Shown here: piece after piece, positions 11,672 to 23,202 of the stretch
How the letters are laid out: each line of letters opens with the position of its first letter
How positions within the stretch are numbered: the stretch's first letter is position 1
From: Tenodera sinensis
Taxonomy: Eukaryota; Arthropoda; Insecta; Mantodea; Mantidae
Length of the DNA stretch: 64,000 nucleotides
NCBI GenBank assembly: GCA_030765045.1
Contig: CM060964.1
Span: 155,225,490 to 155,289,489, forward strand
Reading direction: 5' to 3'
Notes under the pieces: generated by a model
What the model was told of the DNA's origin: nothing
Seen by the model: only the letters and a program-made list of their open reading frames with translations
Databases searched by the model: none
Made by a program: the position numbers and the translations under genes

Positions 11672-12820
11672 GGCAAAGAGGGTATGCTGTTCCGCGTATG
11701 GGAATCATCCGATGGGAAGACGCAGAGAGAGCAGTTGATACTTCCCCGGAGTAAGGTCCCGGAAGTCTTGGAGGAAGTGCACGCCGGTACCCCACGCGGA
11801 CACCTAGGAGCAAGCCGGACGATCGACAAACTCCGACAACGCTACTACTGGCTGAGGCTCCGAGCAGACTCTGAGAATTGGTGCCGTCAATGTCATGTGT
11901 GCGCCGCGAGTCGCGGCCCCCAGACTAGGAGCCGGGTTTGAATGCAGCAATACAACGATGGAGCGCCTTTCGAACGCATCGCCGTCGACATAGCTGGACC
12001 ATTCCCGGTGTCCGATCGAGGCAACAAGGTGGCTGTGGACTACTTCACCAAGTGGCCGGAGGTGTATGCAATCCTGAACCAGGAGGCGAAGACGGTTACA
12101 GACTGCCTCGTGGAGCAACTGTTCTGCCGTTTTGGGGTCCCTTTAGAGCTCCACAGCGACCAGGGCACCAATTTTGAGTCCCACCTAATGAAGGAGGCAT
12201 TGGAAAGACTTGGGGTGAGCAAGACCCGCACAACACCTCTACATCCACAGTCGGACGGCATGGTCGAGAGATACATCAAGACCCTAGAAGAACACCTGAG
12301 GAAGGTCGTGGGCAGCCATCAGCGAGACTGGGACCTCAAGGTACTACTGTTCTTGTTGGCATACCGCTCGTCGGCGCATGACGCCACTGGGATGACGCCA
12401 GCAAGTTTAATGTTCGGCTGAGAGCTATGCCTCCCTTGTGACCTGGCTTTTGGGAGCCCTCGGGAAGCGAAACAGCCAACGACCGAGTATGTGGAGAATC
12501 TGGTAGACTATCTCCATGACATACACGAGATGACTCGTCGGAACATCCAGATGGCGAGCGACCGCATGAAGATCTGGTACGACAGGCAAGCCAACAGCCG
12601 AGGATTCCAGCAACGTGACCTGGTCTGGTTGTGCCGCCCTACCCGGACCAAGGGACGCTGCCCAAAACTTCAACAACCATGGCAAGGGCCGTACCGGGTG
12701 GTAAAGAGAATTAATGACGTTGTCTACCGCATCCAGAAGCTGCCCCGAGGAAAGATGTTAGTGATATACCTGGACCGTCTGGCCCGTTACGATAGTGCTG
12801 TTCGGGACGATCAGTATTGA
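11672..12820 (+). pseudogene. Gypsy B integrase with C-terminal domain
   Basis: It continues gypsy B pol beyond hAT-1. 11684-11941 contains the zinc-binding domain (HLGASRTIDKLRQRYYW, CRQCHVCAAS) and ends in a stop. 11942-12421 is the catalytic core: Asp in AVDIAGPFP, Asp in LHSDQGTNF, Glu in DGMVERYIKTLEEHL, ending at an in-frame stop after SLMFG. 12491-12820 is the C-terminal domain (LVWLCRPTR, WQGPYRVV, VVYRIQ). All three catalytic acidic residues are visible. Two stops split an otherwise well-preserved protein, so decay is mild compared with gypsy A. Confidence 0.88.
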
Positions 12821-13619
12821 GAAGGGAGCAGTGTGACATGACTTCTCCATGTCATTAAGACTCCTTGATTTTCGAGGAGGTTGCCATGGAGACAGTTTTT
12901 ATTGGTGAGAGTTTGGGAAGGTTAAGAGACAGAAACTATTAGTGTGGCTGTACTTGAAGCTTGAGAAAATAAAAGATTTGCTAAAATTGTTACAATATGA
13001 ATAACATGGCGAAACTGAAGGAGATAATCTTTCGGGTTTATTCTTAGAAGAGAAGCTGTTTTCCGTGCTTATTGTTCGTGAGTGACAGAAATGGCACTTG
13101 GGCAAATAATAGTTCTTGTGATATTGGTCATTTAAAACAAAACAACAAAAAAAGGCAAATCATAAGACCTCAATTGGCCATATGAATTTAGAATTCGAAT
13201 TGTGTGGTGTGTGTCAGAAAGAAAAGGAGTAAAGGTGGAGAGGATGTAATACAATGCACACCCACTGCGTCAAGTCACAAGCTGCCACTGATTGGACACG
13301 TAATATTATCGCGGGTGTAAAGGGGATGGACGACCAAAATAACTAGCGACAAATAACGTTCCGAGTTGTGAAATGGGGTTCCTAGGCGGACAATATACCA
13401 CCTGTATCACCGGGCGATGCAATACTATGTGTTACTGTTCTGCCCGCTACATAGCGAAGTTCTTAGTCAAGGCGATGCCTATGAGCAGTAGTGTTTGATA
13501 ATGCACTCCCTATGTAGGTCAACCTGTTGTAAGGGTGGATCAAGTGGACGTTAAGAGTGAAGGGGCAGACTAACCAATCCTATTTGTTTCTTCACGTAGG
13601 CATGACGAGCTGTAAGAAA
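12821..13619. other. Gypsy B 3' region, possible 3' LTR
   Basis: Just beyond the integrase stop, a stretch starting TGTGACATGA (12833) could be the 5' end of a 3' LTR, as in many gypsy elements where a purine-rich run (GAAGGGAGCAG) precedes TG. No second LTR exists in the window for comparison, so its end is unknown. No coding sequence is seen. Confidence 0.4.
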
Positions 13620-14579
13620 TTAACACCAATAACATTGTTTTACAGTCCAAGACCCCGTAAAACGATCATATTTTCGACTAAATCGCAGCGCCAGGTGTGT
13701 TTTTAATTTTGTTGAGTGTACCTGCAGTAGGCTCTTTGACTGTTCCTCTGACAACACATTAGCGCGCCCTGCCTTTTGTTGCAGAATCTGTTCTAGCTCG
13801 ACATTCTTTCGCCACCTGTTCCTCTCTTGCCAGCTTGGGGTTATAAATGTGTCATTTGCCTCTGTTATGGTCGCCCCGGTCTCATCGACCCACCAATTAT
13901 TGGCTTTCACTTCGTTTTATTTCCCAGCCATTTCTTAACTCTCAGATTCTTATGCTAATTCTTCGTCTCCATCATATCCGTATTCATATATACTATTTTA
14001 ATTTTCTGGGAAGCTTCTTAACTCTGAAATGACACAATTTTCGCATAACCCAAATTTTCTATGAGAAAATGCTCATCTTGCAACGGTAAATCTGCCTGCG
14101 CCCGACCTAAAGGTCGTTGGTTCGCTCCGTTACTAAAGGGTATTTCTATTTTCTCTCCATTCTCCACCTGTATCGTAAGTCTTCTAGCTTCAAAATTTAC
14201 AATCGCATTCCAAAAATCTAAAATGTCTACTCCCAAAATTAAGTCATGCGCCAGACGCGGAATAACAAGGAATAGTAAATGTTTTGTTCCCAACTTTGAT
14301 ATCGAGCATGACCTGAAATTTAACCCGTTCCTTCTTCTTTCCAACGGCCACACTACAAAATGTATTCTTTACCAGCAGTGACATGACCCTTTCTTTATAA
14401 TATACCAAATGACGATAATAATTCTCGCTACAGACTGACGCATTAGCTCCCGACATGGCTTCCGTAGCCCTGTTCATTAGCATTAATTTTAAGAAAGAGG
14501 ATTCTGTTATTATTTCAAACTTTTTTATTTTCGCCGCTTCCTTTATGTTCATCTGTATCACTCTGTCTTTCCACCGCAA
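13620..14579 (-). pseudogene. Gypsy A protease and pre-RT linker, broken
   Basis: 14244-14579 and 14018-14353 are overlapping minus-strand frames. The first includes SGANASVCSENYYRHL, resembling the retropepsin active-site loop but with Met in place of the catalytic Asp before SGA. The second contains FLVIPRLAHDLILGVDILDFW, the conserved protease C-terminal motif (ILG-D-L). 13620-13910 is the linker before RT (ANVLSEEQSKSLLQV). A frameshift and the altered active site make it non-functional. Homology ends about 13650, at the other edge of gypsy B. Confidence 0.65.
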
Positions 14580-14678
14580 ACGTGAGTGGCCCTGGTATGA
14601 CTTGTACCTGCGACGGTCCAGGGACCTTTACTTGGACCTCGTAAAGGCCGAAGCTTGGTTTCTCGAGGGTCCGGGTTT

Positions 14679-15393
14679 CTAATATTTGGGGTCCCGTGGG
14701 GATACTTGTAACTGACTTTGACCGCTACTTTGAATTTTTCTTGAGTGGTCATCTCCACCTTTCATATTAGGTGAATCACGCCCCTCTTTATTACTTTGTC
14801 TATCATTTCTGGGGCTCCTTTGGAACCACTGTCCCGTGAAGTTACGGTCTCGACCATATTCTCTGAACCGTAATTCTCTACCTCTAGAACCTGGCCTCTC
14901 ACATTGCATAATATTGACATGCGCATTTCGTCTAGGCGGGTTGGAGCTATCTCTATCTTCCCGTCTATGCCTAACTTCCCTGTTCATTCCAAAATGTTCA
15001 TTTCCTTCAAGTCTAGGCATGTCATTTTGGTACCTATTCCGAACCTGTCCCGCCGAAGGTTTGACGATTTTGGGCTAACTGTCCCCCCCCCCCCCACACC
15101 TTGATGACGTCTATCTTAAAAATTCCGATTCCCACCGTATGCACACATATTTCTACCTGGCGAAAATTCCTGAAATCTCCACCCATGGTCATGAATATTG
15201 CCCTCAAAAGCGGAGATCAATTCTATAACTTGCGCAAACGTGGTCGGCTTCGCCACTTTTAAATGATTACGTATATGTTCAGGGAAATGTCCGCTAACTA
15301 AGCTTATCAGCTCGTGTTCAGAAACCGGTAGTTCAATTAAGTTACTTCGCTGAGCAGTGGCGTCTCGTGGATTTAACGGATAGCGTGCTGCAT
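14679..15393 (-). pseudogene. Gypsy A gag, C-terminal half
   Basis: 15116-15451 contains capsid-like sequence (SEHELISLVSGHFPEHIRN, then AKPTTFAQVIELISAFEG). Only the part below about 15393 belongs to gag; the N-terminal residues of that frame come from hAT-2. 14679-15020 is Arg/Asp/Asn-rich (REDRDSSNPPRRNAH), like the basic nucleocapsid tail of gypsy Gag proteins that lack a clear zinc knuckle. The upstream half of gag continues at 17574. Confidence 0.7.
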
Positions 15394-15528
15394 GCTCATA
15401 CAGTGGTAATGTAAGTGTATTCACCCATTTCTGATTATAGTAATAAATCAACCCAACGATTTTTCATCAGCACGAAGTTTTTCACCAAATGGCTATCTTT
15501 AATGCAATCCGTTTTCCTCATCTGCAGT

Positions 15529-15790
15529 CATGAGCGTCGGCAGACATTTTTCCAGGGTGGGGGGGGGGGGGGGGCCACATGTTTCAAATTTGCAATCAGA
15601 TAATATCAATTCACTATTTTATTGTCAAAATTTATAATATTCGTTGCATGTAACCATGTTAATTTGTGTTACATAGAAACTTATCTTTTAAAATAGTAGT
15701 TTAATAGTCAGTAATTGATTGCACATTAAGTTGACCAACTTCCAGGGAGGGGCCGTGGCCCCCCCTTGCTCCCCCTTCGCGACGCCCATG
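15529..15790. mobile_element. 262-bp hAT-type MITE
   Basis: It is flanked by the exact 8-bp duplication TCTGCAGT (15521-15528 and 15791-15798). The ends are inverted (CATGAGCGTCG and, reversed, CATGGGCGTCG). G- and C-homopolymer tracts lie near the ends (15560-15574; 15756-15778). It has no coding capacity and sits inside the hAT-2 coding region. Confidence 0.9.
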
Positions 15791-16744
15791 TCTGCAGTTT
15801 GTTGTAGAGGATATCAACATGAGGCATTAAGAGATGAAAGAAATCTAAACAGAACAGAAATTCTCTGTCTTGCAAGTTGTGTCCTAGCCCTCTTACTTCT
15901 CTTCCCGTGTCTTTTGAAAACGAAACCTCAAGTTCAAGAAAACATTTAGTAAGTGCTTCTCTATTTTTAAAACATACAACTCGCTGTCCGGGACTTAAAA
16001 TTTCATCTAGTGACAGAACCGGCAGCAATATGACGTTCACGGATTTGTTTTTCGAGAACTGAGATACTCTGGGGCGAGCGTGAGCAGAAAGGAGGAAATA
16101 CTGACAGGGTGGAGGAAAACACTCTTGCTGATTTGTTTTGCGAATCAGCTTTCTCCTTTAAGAGATTTAACTGGTGGGCATAGCAGTGTATGTAATGTGT
16201 CAGAAGATAATGTTCTCTTATTTTAGATTGTACACTATTTGTTATTCCCCTCATGATACCAACGCCATCAAATGTTTATGCAATGATTTTGTTTGGTGTT
16301 GACTTGAAATGACTGCTTAACTCTGTAAGTAGACACTCGGATAATTGTATGGCAGTCTGTCCATTAGGATAAAAAAAAAACCAAAACCTTTCGTAGATGT
16401 CACCGTTAATCTCGTATCGATACCTACACGAAAACCAACTGCTGATGCTCTGACATGTCTGTAGTCTCATCTGCCGTTAAGGCTACAAATTTTGTCTCCC
16501 TCGGTTCCTCGTTTATTTTGCTGTGGCAGATGTCCAGCATACATTGTAACAGTTCATTTTGTGTTAATTTTGACGTCCATTTAGCAACGGTACTTGTCTT
16601 CATGTGAGTTGTACAGTATTGTCAACATAAATTTAAAATATTCCAGAATTTTCAGACCCTTTTGTCTCGTCATGTACCGTCAATGCCAAATCAAATGCAC
16701 CACACAGCTTAATGCAGTCTATTATTTTCGATAAAATATACTTC

Positions 16745-16882
16745 CCTGTGCTTAAAAACGACAGCTCCTTGTCAGTAGACATACTGGCACGTAAAAGAAC
16801 TCCGGTGGGACAAACTTTCGGCACACTGGCGGCGCTTATATGATTCTGGCAATTGACAGCGTCGTTAAACAACAAAATAATT
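16745..16882 (-). mobile_element. SINE-1 fragment (3' part)
   Basis: It matches the conserved body of SINE-1 on the minus strand, including the lead-in to CTGTCAATTGCCAG and AGTTCTTTTACGTGCCAG. It lacks the tRNA head. It lies inside hAT-2, before the LALTVHDE region. Confidence 0.75.
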
Positions 16883-17573
16883 TAATTTAACCAAGAGCAG
16901 TGAGATCCAGAACGTTACTCAAGTATTTCCTACTCGATATATGCTTATTTGCATATTCATTTAAATGACATAGGTCGTTTACACCACTTTTTGACCAGGA
17001 ATCATTACTTCCGAACAACAAGCAAGGAAAGCAGAAAAGGGCATTTCAAATTTCACAACCGCACACCCCTGAACGCCCCTCAAAAATGTCACTGTGAAAA
17101 CGTCTTGTGTAAGTACCAGTAACTTTTCTTCCCTTGGCTATCTGAACAGTGCTAATATCAGGAGTAGGTCTTCCAAGTGTTTAACGTGAAATTTTTCTTA
17201 AAAGGATCGAGTACGAGTAGAGAATGGATTCTTTAACAGAGTCCACTGAATTCACTTTCGCGAGCTTTATTCAATAAGGGTGTTTGAGATGAGACTGCAC
17301 GCGTGCAAGCAAGATGACCAGCGGAACGTGCATCTCTGCACGCTACAGTGTTAAATACGGTGGAGGCAGAGTAGGCGGGGAAAGGAAGGGTGAACATATA
17401 ACATTGCTATCTTACTACGCTCTTCAATGCTGCTTTGGACGACGCACGCTGCGACTGTCCAGCACACTACTAGTAATAAATAACGCATGTTATACATTAT
17501 CAAAGCTCGTTTGCATCTAAGCATATTGCAAAATATTTAAAGTTGGTTATTTCTGATATTGTTAAGCGTGCTG

Positions 17574-18592
17574 CAGCACGGTAGCACGTACAAAAGAACC
17601 GCTCCTGTTTGCGAGCCAATTGTAAAAAGTAATCCACCATACTCACTCCAGACCGCATGTCATATCTGCCATTGTTGAGTTCTAAGCGTATTTTATTTTG
17701 CTGCGCTATTCCCCAATATCTAGCCATAAATGCGCGCTTGAATGTCTCGTAAGCGGTGTCTTCTTCAAGCGTCAACCTCAACCAATTAAGAGCATGTCCC
17801 TTTAAACCTTTTCTGATCACAATCATTTTTAACTGGTTTGAAATTCGTCTAGTTCGCGTAGGAACTGTCTAGAATTGTCATCCGACTCCTCGTGAATAAT
17901 TGGGGAACTTAACTCATTAATCAGATGATTTGCATAAGTAGCGTATTGCGCATCTACCGAACCTGGAGTAGTTTGACCAACTGGCACATTTTGAAAAATT
18001 ACATTCGTCGAAACCGGTGCTTCCGCGTGGGGAGACTGGCCTCCAGACGCTTCACACTGGCTTCTACCATTATCTTGCGTGCTTAAACTTAATGTTCTAG
18101 GGTTTTCTACTTCTAACCTACCCAAGGCTAACCTTATTTCTTTATCAGTCTTTTCTGATAACTCCGCTAATTTAGCCTCGCTACGCACCTGAGATGTGCA
18201 CTGATAGACAATGTGGTTCTTATTTTGCTTATTTATTTCCCCATGCTCGGTCCTCAATTTGTCATGCACCCTATTTTCCAACTCCTGCTTTTTATTTGAG
18301 TTGTTCTGAACTGCGCGCATCTCAGATGTTAGCTGAGCTTCACAATCCTTTTGTCTTCGTTCTAGGTTTCCTAATTCAGTATTTATCCATTCTCTTACTG
18401 CACTCAGTTCTTCCCCAGAAGCAGCAGCAGCTTCGTTTCTATTTCCCCTCTAACATTTTCTTGCCCCAATCTAAGTTCTTCCTGCCTAGCCTGTACAATT
18501 TGAATTTCTGTTTTTATACTCTCCTGCATTTGCTCATTATTGTTTTGCATACTTTCCTGTATTTTCTCATTGTTTTGTGGCAATTGCTCCAT
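17574..18592 (-). pseudogene. Gypsy A gag, central part
   Basis: 18404-18592 is a Gln/Glu-rich coiled coil (MEQLPQNNEKIQESMQNNNE). 17829-18320 continues it (ENRVHDKLRTEHGEINKQ, AELSEKTDKEIRLALGRLE). 17500-17826 gives the capsid core (LKGHALNWLRLTLEEDTAYE, then FKRAFMARYW). A frameshift near 18400 and a stop near 17829 separate the pieces. On the left the frame meets hAT-2; on the right it is cut by the LINE at 18600. Confidence 0.75.
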
Positions 18593-18599
18593 TATAGTT

Positions 18600-20784
18600 C
18601 ATCATCATCATTTTGTCCGACATGACACAATGTTGGAGGACGTTAATTTAAAAAAAAATCATCATCATCACGGTATAAGCCTTGTGGCTCGTTCCGACTT
18701 CAAGGAAATTGATCGGACCATCTCATTCGTGGCCTGCCAACATTTCTTCTACCTACAGGTTTATACTTGTGCACTATTTGTGGTGTATGGTCTTCGGTCA
18801 TTCTCTGCACATGATCTTGCCATTTTTGCCTGTATGCAATGATTGTTTCATTTAGACTCTGAATTTCCAATTCTCTTCTAATATCCTCGTTTCTTTTCTT
18901 GTCTATGAGTCTATAACCTGCCACCAGTCTCAGAAATTTCATCTCAGCAGCCTCCACTTTCTTCTGTTGTGAGATAGTCAAGACCCAGTTTTCACACCCA
19001 TAAAGCAGGGTTGGGATCGCCATTATTTTATACAGTTTTAACAAAGTTTGACGATTACAATTTTTAAAAGTTCTTTTTATTGTCACATATTGTTTGGAAT
19101 TTGTTTATTTTGGTTTGTATATCTCTATTGCTGGTATATGACACAATATAGCCAAGATAATTAAAATCACTTTGTTGTTGGATGGGTTTATCATTTATGC
19201 AAATTTTTGCTCTTAAATGGTTTGTTCCTATAAAAGCCATTATTTTTGTTTTTTCATATGAAATTTGAAGATTATATTCTCTTGTAATATTATTTAATTC
19301 ATGTATGGCTCTTTGTAAGTTATCTTCCATCTCCGCAATTAAAGTCTGGTCATCAGCAAACAGCAATGTGTCAACATTTCTCCCCTTTATTTTAAAATGT
19401 GTTCTGAGCATAGTTTGCCATCGTACAACTGGGTCATTAATATATATATATAAAACAGGGTAGGTGACAATGGACACCCCTGTCTTAGTCCTAAATTAAT
19501 CTCTACTAGGTTATCTTTTTCTCCAATTTCTCCAATTTAAATTTTGTATTTATATGCATACTTTGTACTGTTCTTACTAAATGTTGAGGAAATCCATTTT
19601 TAATCATTATTTCCCATAGCAGATTTCTTTTTACTTTATCAAAAGCTTTTACATAGTCTATAAAAGCTACTAGAGTTGGTAGATTATATTCTCGTCGTTT
19701 CTCCATAATCTGTGTTATTGTGAAGATACAATCATTGCAGGAACGCCCTTTTCTAAATCCATTTTGTGTATCATGCAATTTAGTTTCTGAGATTGGAGCA
19801 ATTCTTTGTGTTATGATTTTTGCATAGATCTTGTAACCTGAGTTCAAAAGATTGATTCCTCTATAATTATCACATTCAGTTCAGTCTCCCTTTTTAAAAG
19901 TCGGACATATCAATGCAATATTCCATTCCTCTAGTAAATGCCCATTTTTCCAACATATATTGATGAAATTCAAAAGTCTAGTCTGGAATTTAACCGAGGC
20001 ATATTTAAATAGTTCCATATTCAAACCATCAGTTCCTGGCCATTTTTTGTTTTTGAAATTTTTTAGTTTCTTTTAGTTCATCCATACTTATTAAATCTAC
20101 ATATTCATTAACATATGTTGTTACTAATTTATCTTCGTCTGAATCAGTCCATAATTTCTTATAATATTTGTTCCATTCTTCAGTCTTAATTGGGTTATGT
20201 TGCAGTTTATCTTTTTCATTCTCATTTAACTATTTTAGGACTTTATATACTTTTTCTTGTCGTCCATGAAGGTCATGCTGTAAGTTGTTCACATATTTAT
20301 CCCAAATTTGTTGCTTTATTTCCCTTATTTTACGTTTGGCTATAGCATTTAACCTCTTATATTCTGTTCGGTTCTCTGGTGTTTGATTATTTAGGAACTG
20401 TAGATATGCTCTTTTTTTTTTCATTTATTATGTTCGCAATTTCTTCATTCCAAACTTTAAGTCCTCTATTTTTATACCTTTTAGTCCTCTTGCCCAATAC
20501 TTCTGATGCAGCCTTTATAGTTATACGTTTAATTTCTTCCCATTCTAAATTTATATGATTATTTATTGGGTTTTCATCAACATACTGATCAAGACGCTTC
20601 TGATATAGTTGTAATATACTTTCTTCTTGAAGAAGGTGAACTTTAAAAGTTTGTTTTGGTTCATTTATGTGTCTTTTAATTTTTTTCCACCTAGATGGTA
20701 TTGAAATTCTTGAAATTAATAGGAAGTGGTCTGTACCTACATCATATCCTCTAAATACTCGTGTATCTTCCACTAATTTTGATA
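18600..20784 (-). mobile_element. LINE-A: 5'-truncated non-LTR retrotransposon in gypsy A gag
   Basis: The 10-bp duplication CATTATAGTT flanks it (18590-18599 and 20785-20794). The 3' end (left) has an A-rich run (18651-18659) and ATG/TGA trinucleotide tails, and gag reading is continuous across the duplication. The 5' part is lost: only the sequence from the end of the endonuclease onwards is present. Confidence 0.92.
18700..20773 (-). pseudogene. LINE-A endonuclease C-terminus and reverse transcriptase, broken
   Basis: 20387-20773 has the post-endonuclease region (GYDVGTDHFLLISRI ... LKVWNEEI). 20230-20424 is Lys-rich. 19506-19847 is RT (LHDTQNGFRKGRSCNDCIF, FIDYVKAFDKV). 19064-19477 has the catalytic box (TLLFADDQTLIAE). 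18700-19086 is the C-terminus (LLYGCENWVLT, VEAAEMKFLRLVAGY, VGRRNVGRPRMRW). This arrangement is that of the endonuclease/RT protein of RTE- or Jockey-like elements. At least four frame breaks make it inactive. Confidence 0.85.
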
Positions 20785-20794
20785 CATTATAGTT

Positions 20795-21369
20795 ATGAAA
20801 TTTATTTCACTAACCTGTCTTTCAGTTACTCTAGTGTTAGCCATACCATTATCTACCCTGGGTCCTTCTATTTCTCTATTCTGGATACCTCCCCCACCAG
20901 TTTCTCTATTCTCGGGCTCCTACACTATAATTTCACTCTCCCCTGAACTCGTGTTGTTTTCTAATTCCGTGCTGCCGTTACCTGCCTCTGACCTATCGCA
21001 TACTTCCATTTTGAATAACCCGATAACCTTTCCACTTTCTAAGTACATTAAATCATTCGCATAACGTATTTAAACCATCTTACTTGTATTTTCTGGAGTG
21101 GTTATTTCTACCTGATGAGCTGCGTTGTCCTCCCTGGCATAGCTGAGCGGTGGTTCAGGCGTCCTATATGCTGGGCTGGTATCCTGTGATGTTAGTACCG
21201 TCGGTGTAGCATTGAACCGTTGTTGGTCTCCTTCTACATCCTAGGAGCCCCGTGAGCACCACTATGGTGTCCCGTTGCTATCTTCTACATGGTAAACTCT
21301 ACCTCCTCAGGTGGGTGTCGCTTTACAGAGACATCTCGGCATTATTCGTTCTGGAATCGGTTGCATCTG
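20795..21369 (-). pseudogene. Gypsy A gag N-terminus and leader
   Basis: A minus-strand frame from about 21064 to 20795 reads an acidic, Ser/Asn-rich segment (AGNGSTELENNTSSGE, later NTRVTERQVSEINFI) with one stop near 20922. It runs in phase across the LINE-A duplication into the coiled coil at 18592. 21070-21369 is leader sequence with no recognised gene. Confidence 0.6.
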
Positions 21370-21390
21370 GGCCCCACATTGGGCGTCATC
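21370..21390 (-). promoter_or_regulatory. Gypsy A primer-binding region
   Basis: The minus-strand sequence TGACGCCCAATGTGGGGCC lies two bases after the 5' LTR end. It resembles the TGGCGCCCAACGTGGGGC-type primer sites used by many LTR elements. Which tRNA is used was not determined. Confidence 0.5.
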
Positions 21391-21984
21391 TGTATGGTGT
21401 CATCGTTCTTCATTCCTCGGTTGCTCGTGTCCGCAAATCGTGCTTATCGCCGGCCACACTTACTAACTGTCAATGTAGGGATGTGGGGAAACAGGTTGGG
21501 TCGATCTCAGGGTGTAATAAAGGTTACAGGGGACCTTTGCGTGTCCAACAACACTATCTTCTGTACTGCACTTCTACTTTATTGTGATTGTCGTGACAAC
21601 TGCCCAAAATGTACCAGAATTCTCCGAGAACAATTTTTGCGACCGTATATAATTTCTTGTCCCTTGTAACCAGTATTTCCCTGGTGAAATTCTAATCCCT
21701 AATATTGCTAATTTCTGTACTGCCCATTCGCGGAGTCTTCCTACTACATATCTTTGCACATCTGTCCCGTCCCAGTCACACAGATGAAGTCTCCCAAATT
21801 CTCTGCTGTTTCCTCTCAACCTCTCCATCTGGACCACACAGACACCTGACCTTTTAGTTTTGAAAACATCCACCCTCGCTAAAATTAACGACTTAGGGGA
21901 CAAAGATGCATTCGAAATGCTCACTCCGAGAATCCTGGCTTTTCATGTTTGGATATATGGCTTTTGGGAGAAGTTCCCGTTACA
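21391..21984 (-). repeat. Gypsy A 5' LTR (right copy)
   Basis: 594 bp, the partner of 2780-3330. On the minus strand it begins TGTAACGGG and ends ATACA. It differs from the left copy by many substitutions, an extra segment near 21465-21520 and absence of the (GCC)n run. Strong sequence divergence between the two LTRs indicates an old insertion. Confidence 0.85.
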
Positions 21985-21988
21985 ACAT

Positions 21989-22498
21989 CTGACCTCGTTT
22001 GCTGCTGACACCAGACTGAAGCAAAAGTTAGTACATGCTATAAGGGAGGTCATACATGCTGAATGTGACTGATTTAATTTTAAACTACTTATGGACTCTC
22101 TGTACACAATCTTTTCAACTAGTGCCTCGAATAAAAAGAACTTGTGTTAAGTTGTTGCAAATCATGGAATTGAATTCAGGAAAATTGGTTGATGTTATGA
22201 CACTCATTGGAATGCTTGTACTAGCAGTAGTGCTGTAATGACAAGTTATCCTGCACTAGTAGACTTCTTACACCTGAGAAAATTTGATGTTAACTATTCT
22301 TTTAAATTAGAGCAAAGCACAATGGATTTGGTGCAAACATGAAGAAAAAATGTACATTTGTAATGGAGCTTTGTTAATATGAAACTGTTTAGAAAGTTTG
22401 CAATTATTATAATGCCTATTGCACCTCTAGTCAAGATCAAGTCCCATCAGTTAAGCCTGAAATTAATGTATGTCAAAGCTACCTTCCAGTATTAAATA
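21989..22498. other. No recognised feature
   Basis: This is the right flank of gypsy A. Short plus-strand frames (21860-22072, 22056-22238) show no family resemblance. Confidence 0.4.
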
Positions 22499-22566
22499 TG
22501 TGTGTCTCTGTGCGTGTGTGTGTCTCTCTGTGCGTGTGTGTGTGTGCGTGTGCGTGTGTGTGTGTC
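22499..22566. repeat. (GT)n microsatellite
   Basis: GTGTGT/GCGTGT repeats of about 65 bp lie directly next to a LINE 3' end, as microsatellite tails of retrotransposons often do. Confidence 0.85.
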
Positions 22567-23040
22567 TTTATTCACCGTAAGAATTTTTTTTACAAATTCA
22601 TGGCTTCGTCAATTTTTAAATAGGGAATACAAATAATTAATATTGGTTTAAACAATATCATGAATACAAATAATAATAACAGAGACAGCATTACAGTCAT
22701 AAGAGTATAAGTTATATATATATATAGCCTACAGATTAAACACAGATAAAATTATTCAGAGAGTGAATCAAATAATATATATACAGAGACAGTGTTACAG
22801 TAATATATATACAGATAAAATTATTCAGAGAATGAGTCAAAGAACTCCTGCACACTGTAGAAGGTTTGCTCAATTAGAAAATTTCTAACTTCTTTCCAAA
22901 ACTTAGTTTGACTGCTACTGTGGATTCTATTTGTGATTTTATTATACATGTGTATGCCTCTATGCAGTATGGAATTTACCTTTTTTGTTGTTCTGGCAGT
23001 CTGTAATGTGTAAGTTTTCATGGTTGGTGTGCAATGTTTT
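22567..23040 (-). pseudogene. LINE 3' fragment (RT C-terminus)
   Basis: The minus-strand frame 22821-23021 ends YNKITNRIHS...FWKEVRNFLIEQTFYSVQEFFD. It resembles the C-terminal tail of Jockey/CR1-type ORF2 proteins ('LYN.LP..I....F...LK.FL....FYS..EFL'). The region down to the GT repeat is 3' UTR and has a duplicated segment (about 22736-22770 and 22803-22840). The rest of the LINE is absent. Confidence 0.55.
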
Positions 23041-23202
23041 AATTTCTAAAACTTTTGGCTGCTTTGACATGGTCTATAGTTTAAAATGATTTCGCCTAAT
23101 ATTTCATCCCATTACAGAGGTGATGATATCATGTTACTACTATTCCAATGAGTACAAATATGGCTCTGTTTCAGCATGCTTTAGTACCACCTGTTGGTAC
23201 AA

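Larger units (their letters stand above)
7283..13600 (+). mobile_element. Gypsy B: 5'-truncated Ty3/gypsy element inside gypsy A
   Basis: A plus-strand pol starts abruptly just ahead of RT (TGDARPTR at about 7285) and runs through RT, RNase H and integrase to a stop at 12818-12820. There is no 5' LTR, gag or protease. It is GC-richer than its surroundings. Minus-strand gypsy A sequence resumes by about 13650-13910. The right limit, including a possible 3' LTR from about 12834, is not marked by a duplication. It carries hAT-1 (8769-11663). Confidence 0.8.
15412..17070 (-). pseudogene. hAT-2 transposase (TTF / DUF4371-like), heavily decayed
   Basis: Minus-strand homology runs in order. A TTF-like region around 16900-17060 (CLLF-like, then VNDLCHLNEYANKHISSRKY) is followed, after the SINE fragment, by DCIKLCGAFDLALTVHDE (about 16680-16760, versus the usual LRGHDE). 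Next come the Thr/Asp catalytic area (FVALTADET, about 16470) and IMRGITNSVQ, HYIHCYAHQLNLL (16150-16255) and LLMPHVDILYNKLQ (15800-15850). The frame continues on the far side of the MITE (SHLVKNFVLMKNRWVDLLL) and then stops. The dimerisation domain is absent. Confidence 0.75.
15394..17573 (-). mobile_element. hAT-2: decayed hAT element inserted in gypsy A gag
   Basis: Sequence of a second hAT family interrupts gag. The 11-bp string AGCGTGCTGCA occurs at both junctions (about 15383-15393 and 17564-17574) and gag homology resumes in frame. No convincing terminal inverted repeats were found and the C-terminal transposase domain is missing, so the ends are approximate. It contains a 262-bp MITE (15529-15790) and a SINE fragment (about 16745-16882). 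Confidence 0.65.

Noticed and set aside
16633..16875. 80-aa minus-strand frame as one protein
   Set aside because: The first half is SINE-1 sequence and the second half is hAT-2 transposase; the fusion is accidental.
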